Of a DNA stretch of 49,016 bases, positions 17,140 through 24,923 are shown in pieces. Position numbers and translations under genes: made by a program. The stretch lies in assembly GCA_017409825.1 (NCBI GenBank), contig JAFQRZ010000017.1, positions 1-49,016 on the forward strand. The letters are read 5' to 3'. Source of the DNA: Agathobacter sp. (GTDB lineage Bacteria > Bacillota > Clostridia > Lachnospirales > Lachnospiraceae). The notes under the pieces are model-generated. The model worked only from the letters and a program-made list of their open reading frames with translations, did not search any database and was not told the DNA's origin. Each line of letters opens with the position of its first letter. The stretch's first letter is position 1.

Positions 17140-17193
17140 ATAATAAGCCCCTATTATTTTTGAAATGTTCGCGAAATGTTAATGTTTTGTTAA
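17140..17193 (-). promoter_or_regulatory. operator-promoter B: three TTAACA-type hexamers plus -10
   Basis: On minus: TTAACA (17188-17193), TTAACA (17177-17182) and CGAACA (17166-17171), 11 bp apart, then 20 bp to TATTAT (17140-17145), which overlaps a TATAAT three bases downstream. It drives the repeat protein and SGNH lipoprotein. The block also lies directly upstream of the plus-strand promoter for the YegP-like gene, so one regulator could act on both. Confidence 0.8.
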
Positions 17194-17195
17194 AC

Positions 17196-17224
17196 TTGAA
17201 TTTCTTACCACAATGTTGTAAAAT
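17196..17224 (+). promoter_or_regulatory. promoter of the YegP-like gene
   Basis: TTGAAT (17196-17201), a 17-base spacer and TAAAAT (17219-17224). The -35 box starts three bases after the last hexamer of operator B. Confidence 0.65.
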
Positions 17225-17258
17225 CTTAATAACACATAATACGAAGGAGGGGGTTCCC

Positions 17259-17630
17259 ATGGGAAAATTTGTAATTAAACAGACTAACACAGGTATTAAA
17301 TTTGATTTAAAAGCTGGCAATGGACAGGTGATCGCTACTTCAGAAGTATACAGCTCTGAAGATGCTTGCAGAAACGGTATCGCAAGTGTTCAGAAAAATG
17401 CTCCAGTAGCTAACATCGAAGATCAGACAGTAGAAGGCTACGAAACAGCTAAGAATCCAAAATTCGAAATCTATGCTGACAAGGCTGGCGAATTCAGATT
17501 CCGTTTGAAAGCGACAAACGGACAGGTTATCGCTACAAGCGAAGGATATACTACAATGGCAAGCTGCCAGAATGGTATCGAATCTGTTCAGAAAAATGCA
17601 GTTGATGCAGAAATCGTAGAAGCAGAATAA
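17259..17630 (+). CDS. YegP/DUF1508-type two-repeat protein
   Basis: A 123-residue protein made of two similar halves of about 55 residues. Each has a Phe-rich strand, then FDLKAGNGQVIATSE or FRLKATNGQVIATSE, then a Cys-containing helix C(R/Q)NGI.SVQKNA. This is the duplicated DUF1508 fold seen in E. coli YegP; the family's biochemical role is not established. I take the ATG at 17259 because GGAGGGGG precedes it. It is divergent from the repeat-protein gene and shares its operator region. Confidence 0.9.
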   Translation: MGKFVIKQTNTGIKFDLKAGNGQVIATSEVYSSEDACRNGIASVQKNAPVANIEDQTVEGYETAKNPKFEIYADKAGEFRFRLKATNGQVIATSEGYTTMASCQNGIESVQKNAVDAEIVEAE

Positions 17631-17639
17631 TAAAACTAA

Positions 17640-17661
17640 CAGCCCACTGAAAAGTGGGCTG
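17640..17661. terminator. bidirectional terminator
   Basis: A 9-bp GC-rich stem (CAGCCCACT and complement) with a GAAA-type tetraloop lies between the convergent stops at 17630 and 17666, with T-rich runs on both sides. Confidence 0.85.
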
Positions 17662-17665
17662 TTTC

Positions 17666-18892
17666 TTATTTGCTAAGGAATCTATGAATACCTTCTGCTG
17701 CAATCTTTGCATCTTCTACTGCGTGTACAACCGTCAAGTTGCCGACTGTCATATCTCCACCTGCGAAGATTCCTGGGAATGCAGTCATACAATTTTCATC
17801 TACTGCTAAGCCAACATGGTCTCTCATGTCATTGCTTTCCCCTTTGCTATTTAAGTTGAATCTGCTGAGCTGACCTGCACAGATGATTACCTGATCTGCT
17901 TCACAGAATTCATGTTCACAAGCAGCATCCACAAATCTGCCATCTTCCTGCTTTTCAGTAATCGCAAACTCGATTTTGTCATCGTAAATTTCTACTGGTC
18001 TGTGGCAGAATACAAATTCGATACCTTCGTGCGTTGCACTCTGACTTTCTGTTCTGCTGGCTGTGATGCCATCACGTCTTGCATAGCAGGTTACTTTTTT
18101 CGCACCACGACGAATTGCGGTACGTGCACAGTCAATCGCACTATTTCCAACACCGATAACAGCTACATTTTTGCCTTCCACATAAGATTCTGGACTCTGC
18201 AAGTACTGGAAGCCGTAGCATACGTGTGCATACGACTCGCCTTTGATATTCAGCTTTCTTGGTCTCCAAAGGCCTGCTCCAGCGAAAATTGCATCATATC
18301 CATCGCGGAATAAATCATCGATAGATACCTCTTCGCCAACTGTTGTATTTGGACGTACGGTAATGCCAAGTGGTTTCATCGTTTTTTCCAAAATATTGTC
18401 CATGACCTCATCTGGCAAACGGAATTTTGGAATACAATAACGCATAACGCCACCAACTTTTGCATTGGAATCCAAAATATCTACCTTATATCCGAGTTTC
18501 GCTAAATTAATGGCTACTGTCATACCAGCAGGACCTGCTCCAATAACACAGATTCTCTTCCCATTCCATTCTGGTTTTTCATACTGTACAAGCTGTGCAT
18601 ACTGTGTACTGATATAATCCTCAATCATAGAAAAATGTACAGGTGTAGCCTTCTTACCTAACACACAGTTGCCTTCGCACTGCTTTTCATGGTCACAAAC
18701 CAAACAACAAATCGTTGTCATTGGATTGTTATCTGCCAAAATCTTACCAGCTTCTTCAACTTTACCTTCTTTAAAAAGTTTGATAACCTCTGGAATCGGT
18801 GTGTGGATTGGACATCCCTGCATACACATCGGATTTTTACAGTTCAAACAACGATTCGCTTCATCTAATGCTACTGATAATGTTACTGCCAT
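17666..18892 (-). CDS. GltD/NfnB-like Fe-S flavoprotein oxidoreductase
   Basis: A 408-residue cytoplasmic flavoprotein. The N-terminal cysteine motifs CLNCKNPMCMQGCP and CCLVCDHEKQCEGNC bind iron-sulfur clusters. The FAD-binding glycine motif is VIGAGPAG (about 115) and the NAD(P)H site is VIGVGNSAID (about 245). GIFAGGD near the end is the second FAD motif. This is the small-subunit fold of glutamate synthase, shared with NfnB and dihydropyrimidine dehydrogenase. With no large glutamate-synthase subunit nearby, it may serve another electron-transfer partner. It follows the SDR gene by 28 bases with a GGGGGAAG ribosome site and so belongs to the operator D unit. Confidence 0.88.
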   Translation of the reverse strand: MAVTLSVALDEANRCLNCKNPMCMQGCPIHTPIPEVIKLFKEGKVEEAGKILADNNPMTTICCLVCDHEKQCEGNCVLGKKATPVHFSMIEDYISTQYAQLVQYEKPEWNGKRICVIGAGPAGMTVAINLAKLGYKVDILDSNAKVGGVMRYCIPKFRLPDEVMDNILEKTMKPLGITVRPNTTVGEEVSIDDLFRDGYDAIFAGAGLWRPRKLNIKGESYAHVCYGFQYLQSPESYVEGKNVAVIGVGNSAIDCARTAIRRGAKKVTCYARRDGITASRTESQSATHEGIEFVFCHRPVEIYDDKIEFAITEKQEDGRFVDAACEHEFCEADQVIICAGQLSRFNLNSKGESNDMRDHVGLAVDENCMTAFPGIFAGGDMTVGNLTVVHAVEDAKIAAEGIHRFLSK

Positions 18893-18920
18893 AATTCTTC
18901 CCCCATTCTATAGTGAAAAC

Positions 18921-19736
18921 TTATTTTACAAATTCTTTTCCTGTTACGCTACCGCCATCAACTAATATGTCAACACCTGCAAGGTAACCATTTCTTTCAT
19001 CTGCTACTGTAGCGATAGCAAATCCTAGTTCTTCTGGTTTACCCATACGTCTTTCAGCCGTAGTTTTAATAAGATCTCCACCTTCTTCTGCTTCAAGATT
19101 ACCCATATCTGTAGCGATAAGTCCTGGACTTAAGGAACATACACGGATTCCCTTTGCGCCAAGGTCCTGTGCCGATTTTGCTGCATACCAGATAACAAAT
19201 TTCTTTGAAAGACCATATGCAAGACCTGATGCCTGGTAGCCTTTTAACATATTTGGAAGGCCAAGGATTTTCTTTACGAATAATTCTTCATCCTTATCCG
19301 CAAGCGCGAATACTTTTTTGTTTACTACAATGGAAGGTAAGATGTATGCTGAGTTTGATGATACATCTACAATTACGCTGCCTGGATTCATGAGTTTTGA
19401 GAATTCCTCATTTACATATACTGTTCCAAGTGCATTTACACGAATTAACTGTTCTGGCTTAGCCATTGCTGGTGAAAGACCTGCTGAGTTGATTACGTTT
19501 TTGATTTCGCCAAGACTCGCTGCATATTCTGCTAACTCGCGAACCTGCTGTCTATTTGAAGTATCACATGTCTTTGCATAAGCTTCATAGCCTAATTCTT
19601 CTAATTCTTTTACCGCTTTTTCAAGCTTTGACATGGTACGTCCTGTTACTACAATGATTTTTTCTTTTGGCATGCATTTTGCTGCTGCAAGACCCATACC
19701 GCTACCGCCACCTGTGATTACACATACTGTTTTCAT
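18921..19736 (-). CDS. short-chain dehydrogenase/reductase
   Basis: A 271-residue classical SDR. The cofactor loop is TGGGSGMG (residues 8-15). The catalytic residues are Ser in VSSNSAY and Tyr-Lys in YGLSK. The C-terminal ILVDGGSV is also typical. Substrate is unknown; the family includes hydroxysteroid dehydrogenases and carbonyl reductases. A 45-residue insertion before the catalytic Tyr (around ALADKDEELFVKK) is longer than in simple SDRs and resembles hydroxysteroid-dehydrogenase-like clostridial members. First gene behind operator D, co-transcribed with the flavoprotein. Confidence 0.88.
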   Translation of the reverse strand: MKTVCVITGGGSGMGLAAAKCMPKEKIIVVTGRTMSKLEKAVKELEELGYEAYAKTCDTSNRQQVRELAEYAASLGEIKNVINSAGLSPAMAKPEQLIRVNALGTVYVNEEFSKLMNPGSVIVDVSSNSAYILPSIVVNKKVFALADKDEELFVKKILGLPNMLKGYQASGLAYGLSKKFVIWYAAKSAQDLGAKGIRVCSLSPGLIATDMGNLEAEEGGDLIKTTAERRMGKPEELGFAIATVADERNGYLAGVDILVDGGSVTGKEFVK

Positions 19737-19784
19737 ACTACGTTTCTCCTTTTACATTTATTTGATATTTTATTGCATACAAAA

Positions 19785-19828
19785 AACCTGTCGCATATCT
19801 GCTGACAAGCTAGATAATACAACAGGTT
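19785..19828 (-). terminator. terminator-like hairpin enclosing the SDR -10 box
   Basis: AACCTGT (minus, from 19828) pairs with ACAGGTT (to 19785), followed by TTTTTTG. The loop contains the -10 box of operator D. Transcripts from the chemoreceptor gene carry both arms, whereas transcripts starting at the SDR promoter begin inside the loop and lack the left arm. Confidence 0.55.
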
Positions 19829-19867
19829 CTTTTATAAAATGTTTTTTAATTGTTAAAGTTTTGTTAA
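19814..19867 (-). promoter_or_regulatory. operator-promoter D: three TTAACA-type hexamers plus -10
   Basis: On minus: TTAACA (19862-19867), TTAACA (19851-19856) and the degenerate AAAACA (19840-19845), 11 bp apart, then 20 bp to TATTAT (19814-19819). It begins three bases after the stop of the chemoreceptor gene. Confidence 0.75.
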
Positions 19868-19869
19868 AT

Positions 19870-21603
19870 CTATAATTTGAAACGGTTTACTTCCTGATTT
19901 AACATATTTGCAATATCCATATTGCCATTTGCCTGGTGCTGGATATCTCCAACGCTCGCAGTAAGCGATACAGAAATTTCAGATACGCTACTGATTCCTT
20001 TCGCGCTTTCATCAACCGCAACATTTGCTGCTTCGATATTATCCTTGATTGCATCCATATTGCTCTTAACTTCCTGACAAGAAGCTGTGAAATCCTGCAT
20101 CGTAGATGACATTTCATGGATATTTTCTTTATAATCATACGCTGTTTCCTGTAACTGCTGGAAACCACCCATCGTCGTTTCGTCGATAAATGCAATCATT
20201 TCCTGTGATACCTGTGCCAGTTCTTCTACTGCCTGAATTACTTCACTACTTACCTGACGAATACGAGATGCAGAATCTGCTGATTCCTGTGCAAGTTTTC
20301 CAATTTCATCTGCTACTACTGCAAAACCACGTCCCGCTTCACCAGCTCTTGCAGCTTCGATGGAAGCGTTCAAAGACAAGAGGTTCGTCTGATCTGCGAT
20401 AGCTAAAATACTTGTCGTCAATGTCTCAATTTCATTTACAGCCTTTGATTTTTCAATCTTATCTTCTACTGTTGCAGAAAGCTGAGCTGACATTTCTTTT
20501 GCATGTTCCTGAGACTGAATAGAAACATTGTATACGTCATTTGCTTTTTCCATTGCCTGGTAAGCATTTGTCGCACTTTCACTTGCTTTCATATTAATTT
20601 CATCAATGGCATTGTATACATCATTGATAGCTCCAGTAATTTCATAAATGCTTGCAGCAGTTTCTTCCATACCTGCAGACATTTCTTCCATAGTTGCTGA
20701 AACATCGGTGATATTCATTTCTGCATTCTTCAAATTATTAAATACTTCCTGTGAAGCTCCCTTTAAATTCGTAGAGTTTCCAGAAATATTAATCATAATG
20801 GTTCGAATATATTCCAAAAGACTATTTACATTATCACTAATCAACTCTAACTCATCACCGGAATGAATATCCAGTTTCTGTGTTAAATCGCCTTCGTTAT
20901 TTACTAAATCGTAAATCTTTCCATTAATCAATACAACATTCTTCGTAATCGCATTTACGAAAAGAGTAACGATAATTGCAGAAACTACAAGTGCTCCTGC
21001 CATACACCCCATACTTAAGAGTTTAATATTATTTGTCATACGAAGAGCTTCTGTACCATCGTAGTCACAACCTAATACACCGATAACATTGCCCATCACG
21101 TCATAAATTGGCACGTAGGAAGAAATCAAATTTCCGTATTCATTCGATACGACATAATCGCGTACGAAGTGCTCATCTGACAATGCCACACGAACTGGTT
21201 CTGGATCGTCATCGTAAGTATCGCCTGGCTGACACTGTCCTTCCGACTCATCCGTGTCAATACCATAATAAAGCTGTCCATCTTTCTCATAGATGGTGTA
21301 CATATAAAGAATTCCACAAGTTTCCTTAATTTCTCTTAATTCCCAGAGTTCTTTTTCGTACAATTCCTGGTCTGCTGTCCCATCATGTACCTTCATCACC
21401 CTGGAGCCATCAATCATAGATGATGCAATTGTCGCTGCCAAATGCGACTGGTCTACACCAGCCTCTACATAAGCGTTCTCTCCAACCAAATACATCATAG
21501 TTCCCATACCTGCACTTACAATCAAAATAATGATTAAAACAGGAAGTAAGATTTTGGTACGAATATTCATCTTTCTCGTTTTTTGTTTTTTCTCTTTTGC
21601 CAT
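19870..21603 (-). CDS. methyl-accepting chemotaxis protein
   Basis: A 577-residue chemoreceptor. A cytoplasmic Lys-rich start leads to a first membrane segment (about 17-37), an extracellular Cache-like sensor (about 40-185) and a second membrane segment (about 193-215). A HAMP-like linker follows, then a long signalling coiled coil whose tip is [21 protein letters not shown], the contact surface for CheA/CheW. The sensor loop [13 protein letters not shown] is acidic. It implies that the organism has a chemotaxis apparatus elsewhere. Monocistronic; its transcript seems to end at the hairpin inside the SDR promoter. Confidence 0.93.
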   Translation of the reverse strand: MAKEKKQKTRKMNIRTKILLPVLIIILIVSAGMGTMMYLVGENAYVEAGVDQSHLAATIASSMIDGSRVMKVHDGTADQELYEKELWELREIKETCGILYMYTIYEKDGQLYYGIDTDESEGQCQPGDTYDDDPEPVRVALSDEHFVRDYVVSNEYGNLISSYVPIYDVMGNVIGVLGCDYDGTEALRMTNNIKLLSMGCMAGALVVSAIIVTLFVNAITKNVVLINGKIYDLVNNEGDLTQKLDIHSGDELELISDNVNSLLEYIRTIMINISGNSTNLKGASQEVFNNLKNAEMNITDVSATMEEMSAGMEETAASIYEITGAINDVYNAIDEINMKASESATNAYQAMEKANDVYNVSIQSQEHAKEMSAQLSATVEDKIEKSKAVNEIETLTTSILAIADQTNLLSLNASIEAARAGEAGRGFAVVADEIGKLAQESADSASRIRQVSSEVIQAVEELAQVSQEMIAFIDETTMGGFQQLQETAYDYKENIHEMSSTMQDFTASCQEVKSNMDAIKDNIEAANVAVDESAKGISSVSEISVSLTASVGDIQHQANGNMDIANMLNQEVNRFKL

Positions 21604-21680
21604 ACAAAAAGCCCCCTTTTTTTCCTCATTATTGGTTTTATTTTAAAACAAAAAATCTCCATTGTCTATACAATTCCGAC

Positions 21681-21718
21681 AAAAAAGCAGATGATTTTTC
21701 AAAAATCACCTGCTTTTT
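21681..21718 (-). terminator. terminator of the NAD-dependent epimerase-like gene
   Basis: An 18-bp stem, closed by a short AT loop, contains a G-U wobble only in the minus RNA and is followed by a T tract. Confidence 0.8.
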
Positions 21719-21752
21719 ACATAAGTTTTATGCAATTAATTTTATCTATTTA

Positions 21753-22763
21753 TTAGATATGTCCATTTGCTTTTAACCAAGCAATTTCATCTTTGATGGT
21801 TTCTTTGTATGGACGTGTCTTGTATCCAATTTCTTTCTGCGCCTTAGAGTAATCGAATGAGTTGTTCTTATCTAAGTTGTATACAGAGAATGTTGTCATA
21901 AGTGGTTCCTTACCAGATTTTGCTGCTGATTTTTCCATCATAGCTGCAAGTTTGTATGCAAGTTTCAATGGTAAGAAAGTCTTGATTGGCTTACATCCGG
22001 ATTCTTCACAGATTAATTTTACGAAATCACGGAAAGAAACTTCTTCGTTTGCAAGGATATAAGATTCACCTTTTTTACCATAGTCTGCTGCACCGATACA
22101 TCCTGCTGCAAGGTCACGTACGTCACAAAGGTTGAAAGAACCATCCATACCCATTGGCATAGCACCTTTTAAGATTTCAATAACTGTACCTGTTGTTTCA
22201 CCGATAGCTGGATCTTCTGGTCCAAGGATACCAGATGGAAGAACGATACAACAATTTAAACCATCGAAATTTGCTGCATCAAGAACTGCCTGTGAAGCAA
22301 TCGCTTTCGAACGGCTGTAGCAACCTACGGTCTGGTCTTCGTCGTAGTAGATTACTTCGCGCATCTTACGGCCTTTCTTTTCTTCTGGAATAGCACCTGT
22401 AGATGAACAGTAAACTAATTTCTTACATTCTGGATGTTTCTTCATTACATGAAGAATATTCTTTGTTCCACCTACGTTTACATTCATTACTAATGGGCTG
22501 TAATCAGGTGTTACGGTAACTACAGATGCGATATGCATACATACTGTTTCTGTTCCTTCTGGAACTGTGAAGAATTTTTCTACATCTTCAATTGAACAAA
22601 GGTTACCTTCTACTACTTCAACACCTTCTGGGATATACTGAATCGCTTTGTCGCCTGGTAAAGCAAATGCTCTAACCTTATCTCCTCTAGCGATTAACTG
22701 TCTACAAACGTGTCCCCCTAAAAATCCTGCTGCGCCTGTTACTAAGTACAATTTGTTGCTCAT
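21753..22763 (-). CDS. extended SDR, NAD-dependent epimerase/reductase family
   Basis: A 336-residue extended short-chain dehydrogenase. The nucleotide loop is VTGAAGFLGGH (residues 8-18), the catalytic Ser is in CSSTGA, and the Tyr-Lys pair is in YSRSK. Overall it resembles dihydroflavonol-4-reductase-like or nucleoside-diphosphate-sugar epimerase proteins of anaerobes. No sugar-specific motif is visible. It stands alone, with operator C upstream and a terminator downstream. Confidence 0.87.
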   Translation of the reverse strand: MSNKLYLVTGAAGFLGGHVCRQLIARGDKVRAFALPGDKAIQYIPEGVEVVEGNLCSIEDVEKFFTVPEGTETVCMHIASVVTVTPDYSPLVMNVNVGGTKNILHVMKKHPECKKLVYCSSTGAIPEEKKGRKMREVIYYDEDQTVGCYSRSKAIASQAVLDAANFDGLNCCIVLPSGILGPEDPAIGETTGTVIEILKGAMPMGMDGSFNLCDVRDLAAGCIGAADYGKKGESYILANEEVSFRDFVKLICEESGCKPIKTFLPLKLAYKLAAMMEKSAAKSGKEPLMTTFSVYNLDKNNSFDYSKAQKEIGYKTRPYKETIKDEIAWLKANGHI

Positions 22764-22848
22764 GTTTTTACTTCTCCTTTTGAATAATTATTTTTGATTT
22801 TCTTAATTAACTTTTTTCATTTCGCGACTTCTCTCGCTTACAAGTGAG

Positions 22849-22902
22849 ATAATACAGCCCCCTTTTTTCTGAATTGTTTGCGAAATGTTAATGTTTTGTT
22901 AA
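22849..22902 (-). promoter_or_regulatory. operator-promoter C: three TTAACA-type hexamers plus -10
   Basis: On minus: TTAACA (22897-22902), TTAACA (22886-22891) and CAAACA (22875-22880), 11 bp apart, then 20 bp to TATTAT (22849-22854). The leader to the start codon at 22763 is about 80 bases. The same geometry occurs at sites A, B and D. Confidence 0.8.
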
Positions 22903-22978
22903 ATTGAAAAAATCTGAAAAAAATTACCCAAATATCCCCATAAGAAAATTTTACTCCTATTTATTTTAATATTCAAGA

Positions 22979-23005
22979 AAAAACTCCCAGCAACTGGGAG
23001 TTTTT
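22979..23005 (-). terminator. terminator of the dlt-like operon
   Basis: Stem CTCCCAG (22984-22990) and CTGGGAG (22994-23000) with a 3-base loop, A/T extensions and a T run on minus. It closes the seven-gene unit starting at 31289. Confidence 0.88.
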
Positions 23006-23024
23006 ACATTTACCGTTTATTCTA

Positions 23025-24899
23025 TTAATATCCAAGTGCTTTTCCATCACGTCTAGGGTCTGCAGCTCCAAATAAGCTGCCATCTTCTAGGTACATAACC
23101 CCCTGCACGCCACCGAAATAAATCTTCCACTGGCCTTTTTGTGTCATAGTATGTCCCATCGCCCTTAGTGCTGCAACGGTATCACCTGTAATCTGATATT
23201 TACAGCCGGTCTCATATTCGATTCCATTTTTTCCGCCATTATCATAAATACGGGCACAGTCAATAGCATCCTGTAAATTCATTCCATGGTCAATCACCTT
23301 GGAAATCACCTGTGCTATCGTTGTATAAATACGAAGTCCTGCTGGCGTTCCCAAAGTCATATATGGTGAACCATCTTCCTTCAATACGATAGTAGGACTC
23401 ATAGAACTAAGTGGATGCTTCTTTCCCTGTACACAATTTACACTATTTGGGTCAGTTGAAAAATCATGCATCTCATCATTTAATACAAAGCCATATCCAG
23501 GAACTGCCACACAGCTACCAAAGCTACATTCCAGTGTCTGAGTTACAGTTACGATATTTCCATATTTATCTGCTACCGAGAATGAGGTCGTAGAATCATG
23601 CACATATTCTGTTGGGTCTCCTGCCATCCAGGATTGTGACGTATTGGTAATCTTGTCTGCAATGGTCTTTGCATACGCTTTGTCTGTCAGTCCAGATAAT
23701 GGTACGTCTTCTACAAAATCCGTATCTGCCATATATGCCTCGCGATCTGCAAAGGTTGCCTTTAAGGTTTCGCTCCAAAGGTGCAGATATTCTGCTGAGT
23801 TTACCTTCATGCTTCCGATATCATAATTCTCTAAGATATTCAAAATCTGCACAATGTGCGTTCCACCAGAAGAAGGTGGTGGACAGGATATTACCTGATA
23901 GCCACGATAGGTTCCAGAAACTGGTTCTCGAAGATTCGCAGAATAGTTATCCAAATCCTCCTGTGTCATGACTCCACCATACTTTTGGATTTCAGCAAGC
24001 ATGGCTTCTGCAACTTCCCCTTTATAAAAAGCATCCGCACCATTTTCCGCAATCAACGTCATGGTTTTTGCCAAATCTGGATTTGAAAACTCTTCTCCAG
24101 TTTTATACAAACTTCCATTTGGCTTTAAATAATAGCTTCGAATCGCATCATATTTCTGGATAGAAGCTAATTTTTCTACTGTCTGATTATATTGGAAGCT
24201 TCCTACATGAAACCCGCGACTAGCAAGCTCAATCGCAGGTGTCATAATGGCTTTTCTTGTCAGTAAACCGGAGCCATACTTCTCCAATGCCATCTCCATT
24301 CCTGCAACTGTACCAGGTACTGCAACCGCAAGTCCGCCTAATTGATTTGCTTTTCCATCATTTTTTACATTTCCATTGGCATCCAGCCATGTATATGCCG
24401 TCTGTGCTGTTGGTGCAACTTCACGGAAATCGATAAAGGCATCTTCTCCATCCGCCGTATGAATCAGCATGAATCCGCCGCCACCAATGCCGGAAGACTG
24501 AGGTTCTACTACACCAAGGGCATAGGATACCGCAATGGCTGCGTCAATTGCATTTCCTCCTGCCTTAAGCACTGCAAGCCCAGCCTGAGACGCATACACA
24601 TTAGCAGTTGCAACCATACCATTTTCTCCGGTTGCCGAACGGTCACTTCGAATCAAATTGCCATTTCCATCTACCGAAGACCAGATTAATTCCACAACCC
24701 CTGTTCCACCATCATCAATGCTAACATAATCGATTTGTGGAGCTGGTTTCTCTGTCTGCTCTGATTCACTTGTAATATCTTCATTCTCCTGCGTTTCGCT
24801 ATTAGCAGTATTTTCTGTGTTTTTTTCATTCTCATTGCCACAGGCAACACACGAAAAAGCCAACACACAGGCTAGTAATAATGCAATTATTTTTTTCAT
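23025..24899 (-). CDS. gamma-glutamyltransferase lipoprotein
   Basis: A 624-residue exported lipoprotein (lipobox SCVACG, Cys20) followed by an acidic linker to about residue 60 and then a full gamma-glutamyltransferase. GIGGGGFM (138-144) and SSMSPTIV are family signatures. The probable autoprocessing and catalytic Thr437 is in DSTTSFSV, where the common His after the two Thr residues is replaced by Ser. The enzyme would cleave or transfer gamma-glutamyl groups on the outer membrane face. The start at 24899 has AAGGA in front. It is the last gene of the dlt-like operon, whose upstream ligase gene ends 25 bases earlier, so it may act on the same product or precursor. Confidence 0.9.
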   Translation of the reverse strand: MKKIIALLLACVLAFSCVACGNENEKNTENTANSETQENEDITSESEQTEKPAPQIDYVSIDDGGTGVVELIWSSVDGNGNLIRSDRSATGENGMVATANVYASQAGLAVLKAGGNAIDAAIAVSYALGVVEPQSSGIGGGGFMLIHTADGEDAFIDFREVAPTAQTAYTWLDANGNVKNDGKANQLGGLAVAVPGTVAGMEMALEKYGSGLLTRKAIMTPAIELASRGFHVGSFQYNQTVEKLASIQKYDAIRSYYLKPNGSLYKTGEEFSNPDLAKTMTLIAENGADAFYKGEVAEAMLAEIQKYGGVMTQEDLDNYSANLREPVSGTYRGYQVISCPPPSSGGTHIVQILNILENYDIGSMKVNSAEYLHLWSETLKATFADREAYMADTDFVEDVPLSGLTDKAYAKTIADKITNTSQSWMAGDPTEYVHDSTTSFSVADKYGNIVTVTQTLECSFGSCVAVPGYGFVLNDEMHDFSTDPNSVNCVQGKKHPLSSMSPTIVLKEDGSPYMTLGTPAGLRIYTTIAQVISKVIDHGMNLQDAIDCARIYDNGGKNGIEYETGCKYQITGDTVAALRAMGHTMTQKGQWKIYFGGVQGVMYLEDGSLFGAADPRRDGKALGY

Positions 24900-24923
24900 C
24901 CTTTTATCCTTACATACAAGCAT

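Noticed and set aside
13753-22902. Calling the TTAACA sites a phosphate (Pho) regulon outright
   Set aside because: The hexamers fit PhoP boxes, but none of the targets is a phosphate gene and the nearby kinase lacks PhoR-type sensor domains; only the OmpR/PhoB class is supported.
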